DNA of 64,000 nucleotides from Streptomyces xanthophaeus (GTDB lineage Bacteria; Actinomycetota; Actinomycetes; Streptomycetales; Streptomycetaceae): NCBI RefSeq assembly GCF_030440515.1, contig NZ_CP076543.1:7727001-7791000 (forward strand), written 5' to 3'. The notes under the pieces were generated by a model. That model was given only the letters and a program-made list of their open reading frames with translations, was not told the origin of the DNA and did no database searches. Positions 1 through 8,677 of this stretch are shown in pieces. Numbering within the stretch: the stretch's first letter is position 1; every line of letters begins with the position of its first letter. Both the position numbers and the translations under genes were made by a program.

Positions 1-1
1 A

Positions 2-1444
2 CCGCGCACCGTCCCGACCGTCCCTCCCCTCCTGGCCGCCCTCGCGGCCCTCGCCGCCCTGACCGCCGTCCTCGTCCTCACCATCCGCCACGACGGCTAC
101 TTCACCGACGCCGCGGGTCTGTTCCTCCGGTACGCGGCCTGCTGGGCGCTGTTCGCCCTCGCCCTGCTCGCCCTGCGCCGGGTTCCGGCCGCCCGCGCCC
201 GGCCCCTGCTCCTCGCCGGGGCCCTCGCCGTCGCCGCGACCGGGCTGGTGGCGCCGCCCCGGACCAGCACCGACTCCTACCGCTACGCCTGGGACGGGCG
301 GGTCCAGTCGGCCGGCATCTCCCCGTACGACCATGCCCCGCAGGACCCGGGACCGGCCCGGCTGCGCGACCCCTGGCTCTTCCCCACGGGCGCCGCCTGC
401 GCGGGCCCGGACCGCGCCCCGATTCCCGGCGGCGGCCCCGTCCCGCACTGCACCCGCATCAACCGGCCCGCCGTGCACACCATCTACCCGCCCGTCGCCG
501 AGGCGTACTTCCTGGCGGTCGACCGGCTCTCCCCGCACGGAGCCCGGCACAAGCCGCTCCAGACCGGAGCCGGCCTCCTCTCCCTCGGCGTGACGGGCGC
601 GCTGCTGCTGATCCTGCGCCGCCGGGGCCAGGACCTGCGCCGCGCCGCGTACTGGGCCTGGTGTCCCGCCGTACCGATCGAAGCCGTGAACAACGCGCAC
701 GTGGACGTACTGGGCGTGCTGCTCGCCGTGACCGGCCTCGGTCTCGTCGCGGAGCGCGGCCTTCGCCGCCGGGCAGCGGGAGGCCTCGTCCTCGGCGCCG
801 CCGTCGCCACCAAACTCATGCCCGCCGTCGTCCTGCCCGGCGCGCTGTCGGGGGTGCGCCGGGTCCGCGACGCGGCCGCCGTCCTGGCCCCCGCCGCTGC
901 CTTCACCCTGCTCGCCTACCTGCCCTACGTCCTCCTCTCGCACGGCTCCGTCCTCGGCTACCTCGGCGGCTACGTGGACGAGGAGGGCTACGACGACCCC
1001 TCCGCCGGCTCCCGCTACGCCCTGCTCCGCCTCGTCCTGCCCGACAGCTGGGCGCTGCCGGTGCTCCTCGCCGCCATGGCCGGCGTGTCCCTGTACGTGA
1101 TGTGGCGCGGCGACCCCCGGCGCCCGTGGAGCGGCGCCCTCCTGGTCACCGGGTGGGCGTTCGCGCTCCTGACTCCCGGCTACTCCTGGTACGCCCTGCT
1201 CCTGATCGCCCTCGTGGCTCTGGACGGCCGCTGGGAATGGCTCGGCATCGCCCTCGCGGGCGCGGCCGTCTACCTCCTCGCACCGGTCCTCGGCCACCCG
1301 CCGGCGCTGAGCGCGACCGCGTACGGCGCCGCGGTCCTCGTCGTCCTGGTGGCCCCGGCGGTCCGCCGGCGCCGCGGATCAGGCCGGGCCCGGCCTGATC
1401 GTGGGCCGGCCGGCCGGCGCCACGAGCGGGTCAGGAACTCGTGA
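2..1444 (+). CDS. Membrane glycosyltransferase (GT87/mannosyltransferase-like), 5' end outside window
   Basis: The reading frame is open from the first bases, so the true start lies to the left; about 480 residues are visible. The protein is a string of hydrophobic helices separated by short charged loops, as in polyprenol-phosphate-dependent GT-C glycosyltransferases. A periplasmic-loop motif TSTDSYRYAWDGR (about residues 88-100 of the visible part), followed by a Pro/Cys-rich loop ending in the HTIYPPVAEAYF segment, is typical of actinobacterial GT87-like proteins. Its role would be sugar transfer from a lipid carrier at the membrane; the acceptor cannot be told. It converges with helR and overlaps its end by 14 bp. 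Family assignment is good, substrate unknown. Confidence 0.75.
   Translation, partial: PRTVPTVPPLLAALAALAALTAVLVLTIRHDGYFTDAAGLFLRYAACWALFALALLALRRVPAARARPLLLAGALAVAATGLVAPPRTSTDSYRYAWDGRVQSAGISPYDHAPQDPGPARLRDPWLFPTGAACAGPDRAPIPGGGPVPHCTRINRPAVHTIYPPVAEAYFLAVDRLSPHGARHKPLQTGAGLLSLGVTGALLLILRRRGQDLRRAAYWAWCPAVPIEAVNNAHVDVLGVLLAVTGLGLVAERGLRRRAAGGLVLGAAVATKLMPAVVLPGALSGVRRVRDAAAVLAPAAAFTLLAYLPYVLLSHGSVLGYLGGYVDEEGYDDPSAGSRYALLRLVLPDSWALPVLLAAMAGVSLYVMWRGDPRRPWSGALLVTGWAFALLTPGYSWYALLLIALVALDGRWEWLGIALAGAAVYLLAPVLGHPPALSATAYGAAVLVVLVAPAVRRRRGSGRARPDRGPAGRRHERVRNS
1377..1400. terminator. 24-bp perfect palindrome, probable helR terminator inside the glycosyltransferase end
   Basis: The bases form a perfect inverted repeat with 12-bp arms (gatcaggccggg and its complement). 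It sits 31-54 bp beyond the helR stop and still inside the last codons of the convergent glycosyltransferase gene. A GC-rich hairpin without a T run is the usual form in Streptomyces. Terminator function is inferred from position. Confidence 0.5.
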
Positions 1445-3596
1445 GGACGACGAGCTGCTGCGTCGCACGGGTCATCGCGACATAGCGGTCGACCGCTCCT
1501 TCGATCCCCGTACCGAAGGTCTGCGGGTCGACGAGGACCACGAGGTCGAACTCCAGCCCCTTCGACAGCCCGGGGGTCAGCGACCGGACCCGGGAGGTCT
1601 CCCGGAAGGCGCCGGCCCCGATGCCGTCGGCGCCGATGACACAGGCGACCCCGTCGGCGTGCGCGTCCAGCCAGGCGTCGAGGACCGAGTCCAGCTCCGC
1701 GACGGATCCGTGCACGACGGGGACGCCGCTGCTGCGGACGGAGGCCGGCACGTTGGCGTCCGGGAGCGCTTCCCGGATGGCCGGCTCCGCCAACGCCATG
1801 ACCTCCTCGGGCGTCCGGTAGTTGATGCTCAGGGAGGCCACGTCGATCCGGTCGAACCCGATCCGCTCCAGCCGCTCCCGCCACGACTCCGTGAACCCCT
1901 GCCGGGCCTGGGCGCGGTCCCCGACGATGGTGAAGCTGCGCGACGGGCAGCGCAGCAGCAGCATCTGCCACTCCGCGTCGGTCAGTTCCTGAGCCTCGTC
2001 CACGACGATGTGCGCGAACGGTCCGGCGAGCAGGTCCGGGTCCGCGCCGGGCAGCGCGCCCTCGTCGATCAGGCTGTCCTGCAGGTCCTTGCCGCGCAGC
2101 ATCGTCACCGCGCCCTCACCGTCGTCGTCGGCCGCGAGCAGGTCGTCGATGACTGCGGCCATGCGCTCTCGTTCGGCCGCCACCGCGGCGCCCCGCCGCC
2201 GCAGCCGCCGCGCCGACTCCGGGTCGCCGAGCCGCTGCCGCGCCGCGTCCAGGAGCGGCAGGTCGGACACCGTCCAGGCCTGGGCGTCCGCGCGCTGCAA
2301 CCGCGCCACGTCCTCGCGGCCGAGCCACGGGGCGCACATCCGCAGGTAGGACGGTACCGACCACAGGTCGCCGACGAGATCGGCCGCATCGATCGTGGGC
2401 CACGCGCGGTCGAGCGCAGCGACCAGCTCCTCGTCGTACCGCAGCGATCTGCGGAACAGGTCGGGCGAGAGGTCCTCGTCGTCGAACTTGTCGAGCAGGA
2501 TCGTCAGCAGCTCCTCCCAGATCACCTCGCGCGCCTCGTTGTGAGCGGTACCCGCGGCCGCCTCGAACGCCTCGGCCCAGTCGTCCGGGCTCAGCCAGAC
2601 GTCGGACCAGGGGGTCGTGACCGTCATCCCCTCGGCGGGTGGCTCCTCGTAGATCCGGACGGCCTTCTCGACCGCCTTCACCATGTCCGCGGAGGACTTC
2701 AGGAACGCCACCCGCGGGTCGGCCTCGGCCGCGGCCGCGGCCCCCTCGGCGACGAGGTCCCGCACGGTGCAGGTCTGCACGCCCTCCTCACCGAGGCTGG
2801 GCAGCACATCGGCGACATAGGCCAGGTAGGGCTGGTGCGGACCGACGAACAGCACACCGCCCCGACGGTGACCGAGGCGGGGGTCGGCGTAGAGGAGATG
2901 CGCCGTGCGGTGCAGGGCCACCACCGTCTTGCCCGTGCCCGGACCGCCGTCGACGACGAGGGCGCCGCGCGAACCCGCGCGGATGATGGCGTCCTGGTCG
3001 GACTGGATGGTGGCGAGCACGTCACGCATCCGCGGCGACCGGCTGCTGCCCAGCCCGGCGATGAAGGCGGACTGGTCGTCGAGCGCGGCGTGCCCCTCGA
3101 ACCCGTCGGGGGTGAACACCTCGTCCCAGTAGTCACCGATCCGGCCGCGGGTCCAGCGGTACCTGCGGCGGCTCGCCAGGCCCATCGGGCCGGCGTGGGT
3201 CGCGGCGAAGAACGGCTCGGCCGCGGGCGAGCGCCAGTCGATCAGCAGCCGGTTCCCCGCGCCGTCGGTGAGGCCGAGCCGCCCGATGTACACGGGCTCG
3301 GGGTCGTCCTCACCGACCATGCGCCCGAGGCACAGGTCCAACCCGAAGCGCCGCAGCGTGCGCAGACGGCCCGTCAGCCGGTGGATCTCCGCATCCCGGT
3401 CCATCGCCTCCCGGCCCAGGCCGCCGGGGGCCCTGCGCAGCGCCTCCAGGCGGTCGGACAGCTCGGCGACCGTCTGTTCGAGGCTCTGCGCGACGGCCGC
3501 GAAGTGCTTCTCGTCGCCGGCGATCAGCGCCGGGTCGGCCTTGGGGGAGAGGCGGGCGGGAAGGTCGAACGCACTGGTGGTGGTCAGGGAGTTCAT
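1431..3596 (-). CDS. helR: RNA polymerase-recycling helicase-like ATPase HelR
   Basis: This 721-residue UvrD/Rep-like superfamily 1 protein has the HelD/HelR layout: a charged helical N-terminal arm (about 20-90), Walker A GGPGTGKT (217-224), Walker B VVDEAQEL (531-538) and a C-terminal helicase motif ending YVAMTRATQQLVVL. HelR proteins bind RNA polymerase, remove stalled complexes and displace rifamycins, giving rifamycin tolerance. The ATG at 3596 is chosen over an upstream in-frame extension because GGAG lies 8 nt before it. A palindrome matching the rifamycin-associated element lies about 136 bp upstream, which separates this from housekeeping HelD homologues. Family is certain; the HelR assignment rests on the element. 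Confidence 0.88.
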   Translation of the reverse strand: MNSLTTTSAFDLPARLSPKADPALIAGDEKHFAAVAQSLEQTVAELSDRLEALRRAPGGLGREAMDRDAEIHRLTGRLRTLRRFGLDLCLGRMVGEDDPEPVYIGRLGLTDGAGNRLLIDWRSPAAEPFFAATHAGPMGLASRRRYRWTRGRIGDYWDEVFTPDGFEGHAALDDQSAFIAGLGSSRSPRMRDVLATIQSDQDAIIRAGSRGALVVDGGPGTGKTVVALHRTAHLLYADPRLGHRRGGVLFVGPHQPYLAYVADVLPSLGEEGVQTCTVRDLVAEGAAAAAEADPRVAFLKSSADMVKAVEKAVRIYEEPPAEGMTVTTPWSDVWLSPDDWAEAFEAAAGTAHNEAREVIWEELLTILLDKFDDEDLSPDLFRRSLRYDEELVAALDRAWPTIDAADLVGDLWSVPSYLRMCAPWLGREDVARLQRADAQAWTVSDLPLLDAARQRLGDPESARRLRRRGAAVAAERERMAAVIDDLLAADDDGEGAVTMLRGKDLQDSLIDEGALPGADPDLLAGPFAHIVVDEAQELTDAEWQMLLLRCPSRSFTIVGDRAQARQGFTESWRERLERIGFDRIDVASLSINYRTPEEVMALAEPAIREALPDANVPASVRSSGVPVVHGSVAELDSVLDAWLDAHADGVACVIGADGIGAGAFRETSRVRSLTPGLSKGLEFDLVVLVDPQTFGTGIEGAVDRYVAMTRATQQLVVLTSS

Positions 3597-3731
3597 CTCA
3601 GCAGCTCCGATCTGCGGTGGTGGCACCCGCGAACTCATCGAACGACCCGTCAACCGACAACAGCACACGCACTATGGGGATCTCCCGTTTCCGCAGGTCC
3701 TGGCTTCGAGGAGCGATTCTGCGGTACGGGT

Positions 3732-3751
3732 GGGGCCTTGCCGCAAGCCCC
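3732..3751. promoter_or_regulatory. Rifamycin-associated element (RAE)
   Basis: The sequence ggggccttgccgcaagcccc is an almost perfect inverted repeat; read on the helR strand it is ggggcttgcggcaaggcccc, which agrees with my memory of the RAE found upstream of rifamycin-inducible resistance genes in actinomycetes. It lies in the 460-bp gap (3597-4056) before helR. Apart from this element and the possible promoter at 3738-3766, I see no convincing gene in the gap. Confidence 0.8.
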
Positions 3752-3766
3752 CCTGTGCGTTATAAC
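3738..3766 (+). promoter_or_regulatory. Possible rightward promoter with its -35 inside the RAE
   Basis: TTGCCG at 3738-3743 and TATAAC at 3761-3766 are 17 bp apart, close to the vegetative sigma consensus, and face the membrane protein gene at 4057. The -35 hexamer is one arm of the RAE. Inferred from sequence only. Confidence 0.4.
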
Positions 3767-4056
3767 TTGAGAGTGGAAAGGAGTGGGTACTCCTCCCTTC
3801 CCTTGATCGTCCGCTCCGTACGGACGTCCTCCCCGCCGAATGGCAGCGCACACCGCGCCCGCCCCGCCCCGGCCCCTCCCCCGCCCGGTGAACCCGGCGA
3901 ACCGCCGCGTTCATTCGTACGGCCGAACTGCGGATGCCGTCCCCGGCGCGCCGGGGCAGGCTGTGGGGCAAGGGGAGCCGCCTGCTCCGGCGCAGGTTCA
4001 GCGTCATCCATCGATCCTCCGGGATCCACGGCTCCCGACCCCGTAGGAGGTCAGCC

Positions 4057-5361
4057 ATGCAGGGTGACGAAAGCGCGGGCGAACTCGCGGCACTGCGGGC
4101 CAGGGTCGCCGCCCTGGAAGCGGAGGCCGCGCAACGGACCCCGCCGAAGCACCGGATGAAGTCGCTGCTGTCCGCCATCCTGATCATCATCGGCTGCGTG
4201 CTGGCCCCGCTGGGCATCGTCGCGTCCTGGACCTCCAGCATCGTCGGGAACACGGACCGCTACGTCTCCACCGTCGCCCCGCTGGCCTCCGACCCGGATG
4301 TCCAGGCGGCCGCCGCGAACCGCGTCACCGCCGCCCTGATGGAACACCTCGACCTCGCCACCCTCCTGGAGGACGTGGCCCCCGACCAGCGGCCGCTGCT
4401 CCAGAAGGCCCTGGGCAAGCTCGGCGGCTCGCTGGAGGGCGCGGTCAGCAGCTTCGTCAAGGAGAAGGCGCAGGACGTCATCGCGTCGGACCAGTTCGAG
4501 ACGATCTGGACCAACGCCAACCGCACCATCCACACCTCACTCGTCAAAGCCCTGACCGGCAGCGGCGACGGCGCGGTGGAGATCAAGAACGACGCGGTGA
4601 CCATCGACCTCGCGCCGGTGATCGAACAGGTGAAAACACGGCTGGTGGACGCCGGGATGGGCGTCGCGGCCAAGATCCCCGAGATCCACACCGACTTCAC
4701 CGTCGTGCAGTCCAACGACATCGGCCGGGTCAAGACGGGCTTCCGGCTGCTCCAGATCCTCGGCGTATGGCTGCCGGTCATCGCCGTACTGCTCGTCGCC
4801 GCGGGCGTCCTGCTCTCCGCGCACCGGCGCCGCATCCTCGTCACCGCGGCCCTCGCGGTCGCGTTCTCCGTCGCGGTCCTCGGCCTCGGGCTGACCGTCT
4901 TCCGTACGGTCTACCTCAACGCGCTGCCGGACACCGTCAACCAGGCCGCGGCCGGCTCCGTCTACGACGCGATGATCCGCCTGCTGCGCACGACGATCCG
5001 TATGGTCGTGGTCCTCGGCATCGTGATCGCCCTTGCCGCCTGGCTCTCCGGCCCGGGCAAGTACGCCACGGCCGCCCGCCAGATCTGGCACTCCGGCATC
5101 GTCGCCACCCGCGCCACGGCGGACCGGCTGGGCCTGCGCACCGGCCCGGTGGGCCCGTTCATCCGGCGCCACCGTGCCTGGTTCACCTGGGGTCTGGTCG
5201 CGATCGCCGTCATCGTCTACATCCTGTGGTCCTACCCCACCGGCTGGGTGGTCGTGGGCCTCGCCCTCGCCCTGCTCTTCGCGCTCGCGGTCACGGACTT
5301 CCTCGCCGAGGACACGTCCGCCCCCGCCGAGGGGACGACCCCGAGTCCGCACCCGTCATGA
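4057..5361 (+). CDS. Membrane protein with N-terminal coiled coil, function unknown
   Basis: A 434-residue protein starting at ATG 4057, chosen because AGGAGG stands 6 nt upstream; the open frame extends further left without coding character. Residues 6-25 form a short coiled coil (ELAALRARVAALEAEA), followed by one membrane helix (about 34-58), a roughly 190-residue extracytoplasmic region rich in amphipathic helices, and four more membrane helices towards the C-terminus. No catalytic motif is visible. The extracytoplasmic region resembles that of other Streptomyces integral membrane proteins of unknown role. The gene ends in a 6-bp overlap (tcatga) with the convergent efflux gene; the two stop codons lie inside a 14-bp palindrome (5352-5365). 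Confidence 0.8.
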   Translation: MQGDESAGELAALRARVAALEAEAAQRTPPKHRMKSLLSAILIIIGCVLAPLGIVASWTSSIVGNTDRYVSTVAPLASDPDVQAAAANRVTAALMEHLDLATLLEDVAPDQRPLLQKALGKLGGSLEGAVSSFVKEKAQDVIASDQFETIWTNANRTIHTSLVKALTGSGDGAVEIKNDAVTIDLAPVIEQVKTRLVDAGMGVAAKIPEIHTDFTVVQSNDIGRVKTGFRLLQILGVWLPVIAVLLVAAGVLLSAHRRRILVTAALAVAFSVAVLGLGLTVFRTVYLNALPDTVNQAAAGSVYDAMIRLLRTTIRMVVVLGIVIALAAWLSGPGKYATAARQIWHSGIVATRATADRLGLRTGPVGPFIRRHRAWFTWGLVAIAVIVYILWSYPTGWVVVGLALALLFALAVTDFLAEDTSAPAEGTTPSPHPS

Positions 5362-7002
5362 CGGGGCGCCGTCCGGGCCGCGCGCCGCGGACGGCTGGGC
5401 CGCCGGGATGCGCTGGGTGAAGAAGAGGGCGAGCAGCGCCGCCAGAGCGAGGAGGGCGAGTGCGGCCCGCAGCCCTTCGATCCGTGCCTTCTCGTTCGCG
5501 TCGAGTGCCGCCTGGGCCACCACCGGGTCCGTGCCCGCCTCTTCGAGGGCCGTGGTGAGCTGCTCGTCCGACAGGAACGGGGCACTCCCGGCGAGGGCGG
5601 TGTGCGTGTGGGTCTTGACGTCGGCCGGGATCGCCGGGTTCTGGTCGATGGTGGTCAGGAACGAACTCGTCAGCACGGCGATCATGATCGACCCGGCGAG
5701 TGCGGTGCCGATCGAGGCGCCGAGGTTGGTGACGGTGTTCTGGATGCCGCCGACCTCGGCGCTCTGCTCGTCCGGCACGGCCGACACGGTGACGGCCCCG
5801 AGCTGGGAGGCGAGCAGTCCGATCCCGAGCCCGATGAGCAGCATGGGCACGGTGACGACCTCCGCGCCGGAATCCGGGGTGAGGGCGGCCATCAGGATGA
5901 CGGCACCGGCGAACATCGCCAGGATGCCCCACCGCACGACGCGCCGGGGCGAGGCGTTCGGGATGAACCTGGGGACCCCGATCGCGGCGGCGAGCAGCGT
6001 GATGGAGAGCGGCAGGATCAGCGCGCCCGTGTGGAGGGCGGACAGGCCGAGCGCCACCGACAGGTAGAGCGGGACGACGAAGAACACGCCCATCTGCACG
6101 AGGTACTGGAAGAGGAACATCGTCAGGCCGCCGGAGAGCTGCCGGTTCTTCAGCAATTCCGGATCGACGAGCGGTTCGGTACCCCGCGTCACCAGGCGTG
6201 CCTCCCAGCGGAAGAACAGCCACACCAGCATCAGCCCGGCCATCACCAGCCAGACGACGGGCGATACGCCGAACCACGACGGGCCCCCGGCCTTGGGCCG
6301 GAACCAGCCCCATTCGCTGGTCCGCAGGATGCCGAACACGAACAGACCGATGCCCGCGGCGGACAGGACCGCGCCGAGTACGTCGATCCGCGGCCGGTGG
6401 TCCGGCGGCGCGTCGGCGATCGGGCGGGCCAGCAGCAGGATGACGAGGACCATCACGACCTCCCCGGCGAACACCCAGCGCCAGGAGAAGAAGGTGGTCG
6501 CGGCGCCGCCGATGAGCGGTCCGACCGCGATCGCCACGGCTGCCGCCGCCGCGACCAGGCCGTAGGCGGCGGGCCGTTGCTCCTTGCCGAAGTTGGAGGC
6601 GACCAGCGCCACGATCGCCGGCAGGATCAGCGCCGCTCCCACGCCCTCCAGGAACGACCAGCCCAGCAGCAGGACCGTCAGGTTCGGGGCGAGCGAGGTC
6701 GTGAGGGACCCCAGCCCGTAGATGACGCAGCCGATCATGAACGCGCGTTTGCGGCCGATGAGCGCGCCGACCTTGCCGCCGCTGATCATGAGCATCGCCA
6801 TCACCAGCGTGTAGGCCGTGATCGCGCCCTGCATCCCGCTCACCGTGGTGCCGATGTCCTCCGCCACCGTGGCGATCGAGACGTTCATGACCGAGCTGTC
6901 CAGGGCCATCAGGAACTGCCCGGCCGCGAGTGTCAGCAGGATGAGCTTCGTGTTCCCCGTGTTCCCGGCCGCCCCGGCCGGTCCCGCCTTCGCCGCTGTC
7001 AT
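5356..7002 (-). CDS. MFS multidrug efflux transporter, DHA2 (EmrB/QacA) type
   Basis: The 548-residue protein has about 14 membrane helices. The first helix carries the DHA2-type sequence LMALDSSVMNVSI, loop 2-3 carries GGKVGALIGRKRAF (MFS motif A), and the GPLIGG motif of helix 5 (motif C) marks a drug/H+ antiporter. A long hydrophilic loop between the last two helices is normal for this family. Start ATG 7002 is where similarity to the family begins; the open frame upstream is Arg/Pro-rich and non-coding in character. Substrate unknown. No regulator is adjacent. Confidence 0.88.
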   Translation of the reverse strand: MTAAKAGPAGAAGNTGNTKLILLTLAAGQFLMALDSSVMNVSIATVAEDIGTTVSGMQGAITAYTLVMAMLMISGGKVGALIGRKRAFMIGCVIYGLGSLTTSLAPNLTVLLLGWSFLEGVGAALILPAIVALVASNFGKEQRPAAYGLVAAAAAVAIAVGPLIGGAATTFFSWRWVFAGEVVMVLVILLLARPIADAPPDHRPRIDVLGAVLSAAGIGLFVFGILRTSEWGWFRPKAGGPSWFGVSPVVWLVMAGLMLVWLFFRWEARLVTRGTEPLVDPELLKNRQLSGGLTMFLFQYLVQMGVFFVVPLYLSVALGLSALHTGALILPLSITLLAAAIGVPRFIPNASPRRVVRWGILAMFAGAVILMAALTPDSGAEVVTVPMLLIGLGIGLLASQLGAVTVSAVPDEQSAEVGGIQNTVTNLGASIGTALAGSIMIAVLTSSFLTTIDQNPAIPADVKTHTHTALAGSAPFLSDEQLTTALEEAGTDPVVAQAALDANEKARIEGLRAALALLALAALLALFFTQRIPAAQPSAARGPDGAPS

Positions 7003-7100
7003 GCGCGCAGAGTGCCACGGCCGCGGGAGGCGGCCGGGCACCTCGCCCGCCGTGTCAGCGGTGTCAGCCGACTGGCCGAAGCGGTGAAGCGCCGAAGCAC

Positions 7101-7150
7101 GGGCCCGGTCCGGCCCGGTCCGGCCGGCTCCGGCCCGCTCCGGCCGGCTC
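7101..7150. repeat. Five 10-bp tandem repeats, consensus cggcccggtc
   Basis: Five consecutive decamers (gggcccggtc, cggcccggtc, cggccggctc, cggcccgctc, cggccggctc) fill the gap between the start of the efflux gene and the end of the DUF2252 gene. Both genes run leftward, so the array lies just after the DUF2252 stop and upstream of the efflux start. It could fold, act as a terminator, or be simple slippage. Confidence 0.6.
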
Positions 7151-8588
7151 AGGCCGCGACGGCGGTCACCCGGCCGGACGCGATGGCGTCCACCAGACGC
7201 TGGTGGTCGCGTTCGTTGAGGTCGGCGTAGCTCTCCGCGAACCGCACGAGCGCCTGGTCGAAGACGCCGCCGGCGCCCAGGTACGCCGCGATGGCGATCC
7301 GGTCGCCGGACCGGGCGTGCGCCCGTGCCAGGGTGACACCGCACAGGCCGGCGAAGACCCGCATACCGCGCGGCACCATCCGGGCCGGTTCCGCGATGCC
7401 CTTCCAGTCGCGCAGCTGGCGTACGTAGAAGTCCCGTTCGACGCCGTCGAGCCCGTGCGTCTGCTGCCAGCCGAGGAAGATGTCGCTCGCGGCCTGCATC
7501 AGCCGCTGACCGGCCACGACCCGCTCGCCCCCGGTGGCGTACCCGCTGGCGCCCACGTACGGGGCGAGCACCGATTCACCGGCCTCCTTGGCCTGCAGGA
7601 TCAGCGGGTCCTCGTCGTCGCGGCCCCGCAGCAGTACGATCCAGCACCGCGTGCCGACACTGCCGACGCCCACCACCTTGCGGGCCATGTCGACGATGGA
7701 GTACTGCTCCAGCAGGTGTTTGCGGTCCGTCTGGAGACTGTCCCCGTACCGCCCGACGAGGTCCCGGATCTGGTCCTCGATCGCACCGCCCTCCTGACCC
7801 GGCAGCAGTTCGGACGCCGGTGTGATCAGCTGCGGCACGGCGGCGAAGCGGCGGCGGCCGTCGACCACCTCGGTGAGCTTCTCGAACGCCTGCAGGCTGT
7901 CGCGTCCGCGGGCCTTGCTCAGCGCCTCGGACAGGTTCTTGCGGCCGCGGGTGTGGAGGGCGCCCTCCGCCACCGCCTGGAGGTGCGACTCGTCCACCCT
8001 CGCGTACCAGACGTCGAGGTTGGTCATCTGTGCGAAGGTACGCATCTGCTCGCGGTAGCCGGCCACCGCCGATGTCACGATCGACGCGCGCTCGCGCTCG
8101 GAGTAGCCGTTCTCCCGTCCGGCGATGACCAGGCTGGTCGCGAGCCGCTTGACGTCCCATTCCCACGGCCCGGGCAGCGTCTCGTCGAAGTCGTTGATGT
8201 CGAACAGCAGGTTCCGCTCCGGGGAGCCGAGCAGCCGGAAGTTCAGCATGTGCGCGTCGCCGCACAACTGGACCCGGATACCCGAGTCGGGCGTGCCGGC
8301 CAGGTCGCCCGCCATGATCGCGGCGGCGCCCCGGTAGAAACGGAACGGCGACTCCGCCATCCGGCCGTAGCGGATCGGCACCAGTTCCTGCAGGCGGGTG
8401 GCGGACTGCCGCTCGATGACATCCATCGGATCCAGCCGGTCGGCCGACGGCTCGAAGTCACCGTGGGCGGATCTCGGAGAGGCGGCCCGGGCGGTTCGGC
8501 CGTTCACGGCCCGTTCCTCGGGGGAGAGCCGGGGACCACCGTCCGTCGCCGTCGTGGCCGCGGTCGCGGCCCGGTCGCGCATCGTCAT
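7149..8588 (-). CDS. DUF2252 family protein
   Basis: A 479-residue protein matching the DUF2252 family along its length: the RYGRMAESPFRFYRGAA block near the N-terminus, CGDAHMLNFRLLGSPERNLLFDINDFDE (in two parts: CGDAHMLNF and FDINDFDE) and WDVKRLATSL, which resemble the catalytic and metal-binding segments of aminoglycoside-phosphotransferase-like kinases. The family is widespread and uncharacterised; a kinase-like fold is an inference from HGDxHxxN-type spacing. Start ATG 8588 has GGGAGG 9-10 nt upstream. Transcribed leftward with the YihY-like gene 89 bp upstream, so possibly one operon. Confidence 0.85.
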   Translation of the reverse strand: MTMRDRAATAATTATDGGPRLSPEERAVNGRTARAASPRSAHGDFEPSADRLDPMDVIERQSATRLQELVPIRYGRMAESPFRFYRGAAAIMAGDLAGTPDSGIRVQLCGDAHMLNFRLLGSPERNLLFDINDFDETLPGPWEWDVKRLATSLVIAGRENGYSERERASIVTSAVAGYREQMRTFAQMTNLDVWYARVDESHLQAVAEGALHTRGRKNLSEALSKARGRDSLQAFEKLTEVVDGRRRFAAVPQLITPASELLPGQEGGAIEDQIRDLVGRYGDSLQTDRKHLLEQYSIVDMARKVVGVGSVGTRCWIVLLRGRDDEDPLILQAKEAGESVLAPYVGASGYATGGERVVAGQRLMQAASDIFLGWQQTHGLDGVERDFYVRQLRDWKGIAEPARMVPRGMRVFAGLCGVTLARAHARSGDRIAIAAYLGAGGVFDQALVRFAESYADLNERDHQRLVDAIASGRVTAVAA

Positions 8589-8677
8589 CGTCGTCGACCT
8601 CCCGGCCACCAGGACCCCCGCCTCCCCAGCATGGCACTCACCCCACACCGCTGCCCCACGGGCACCGCCGCCGTTCC

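Noticed and set aside
1401..3770. 789-codon rightward open frame opposite helR
   Set aside because: Shadow frame of GC-rich DNA. The leftward frame has helicase motifs and a ribosome site.
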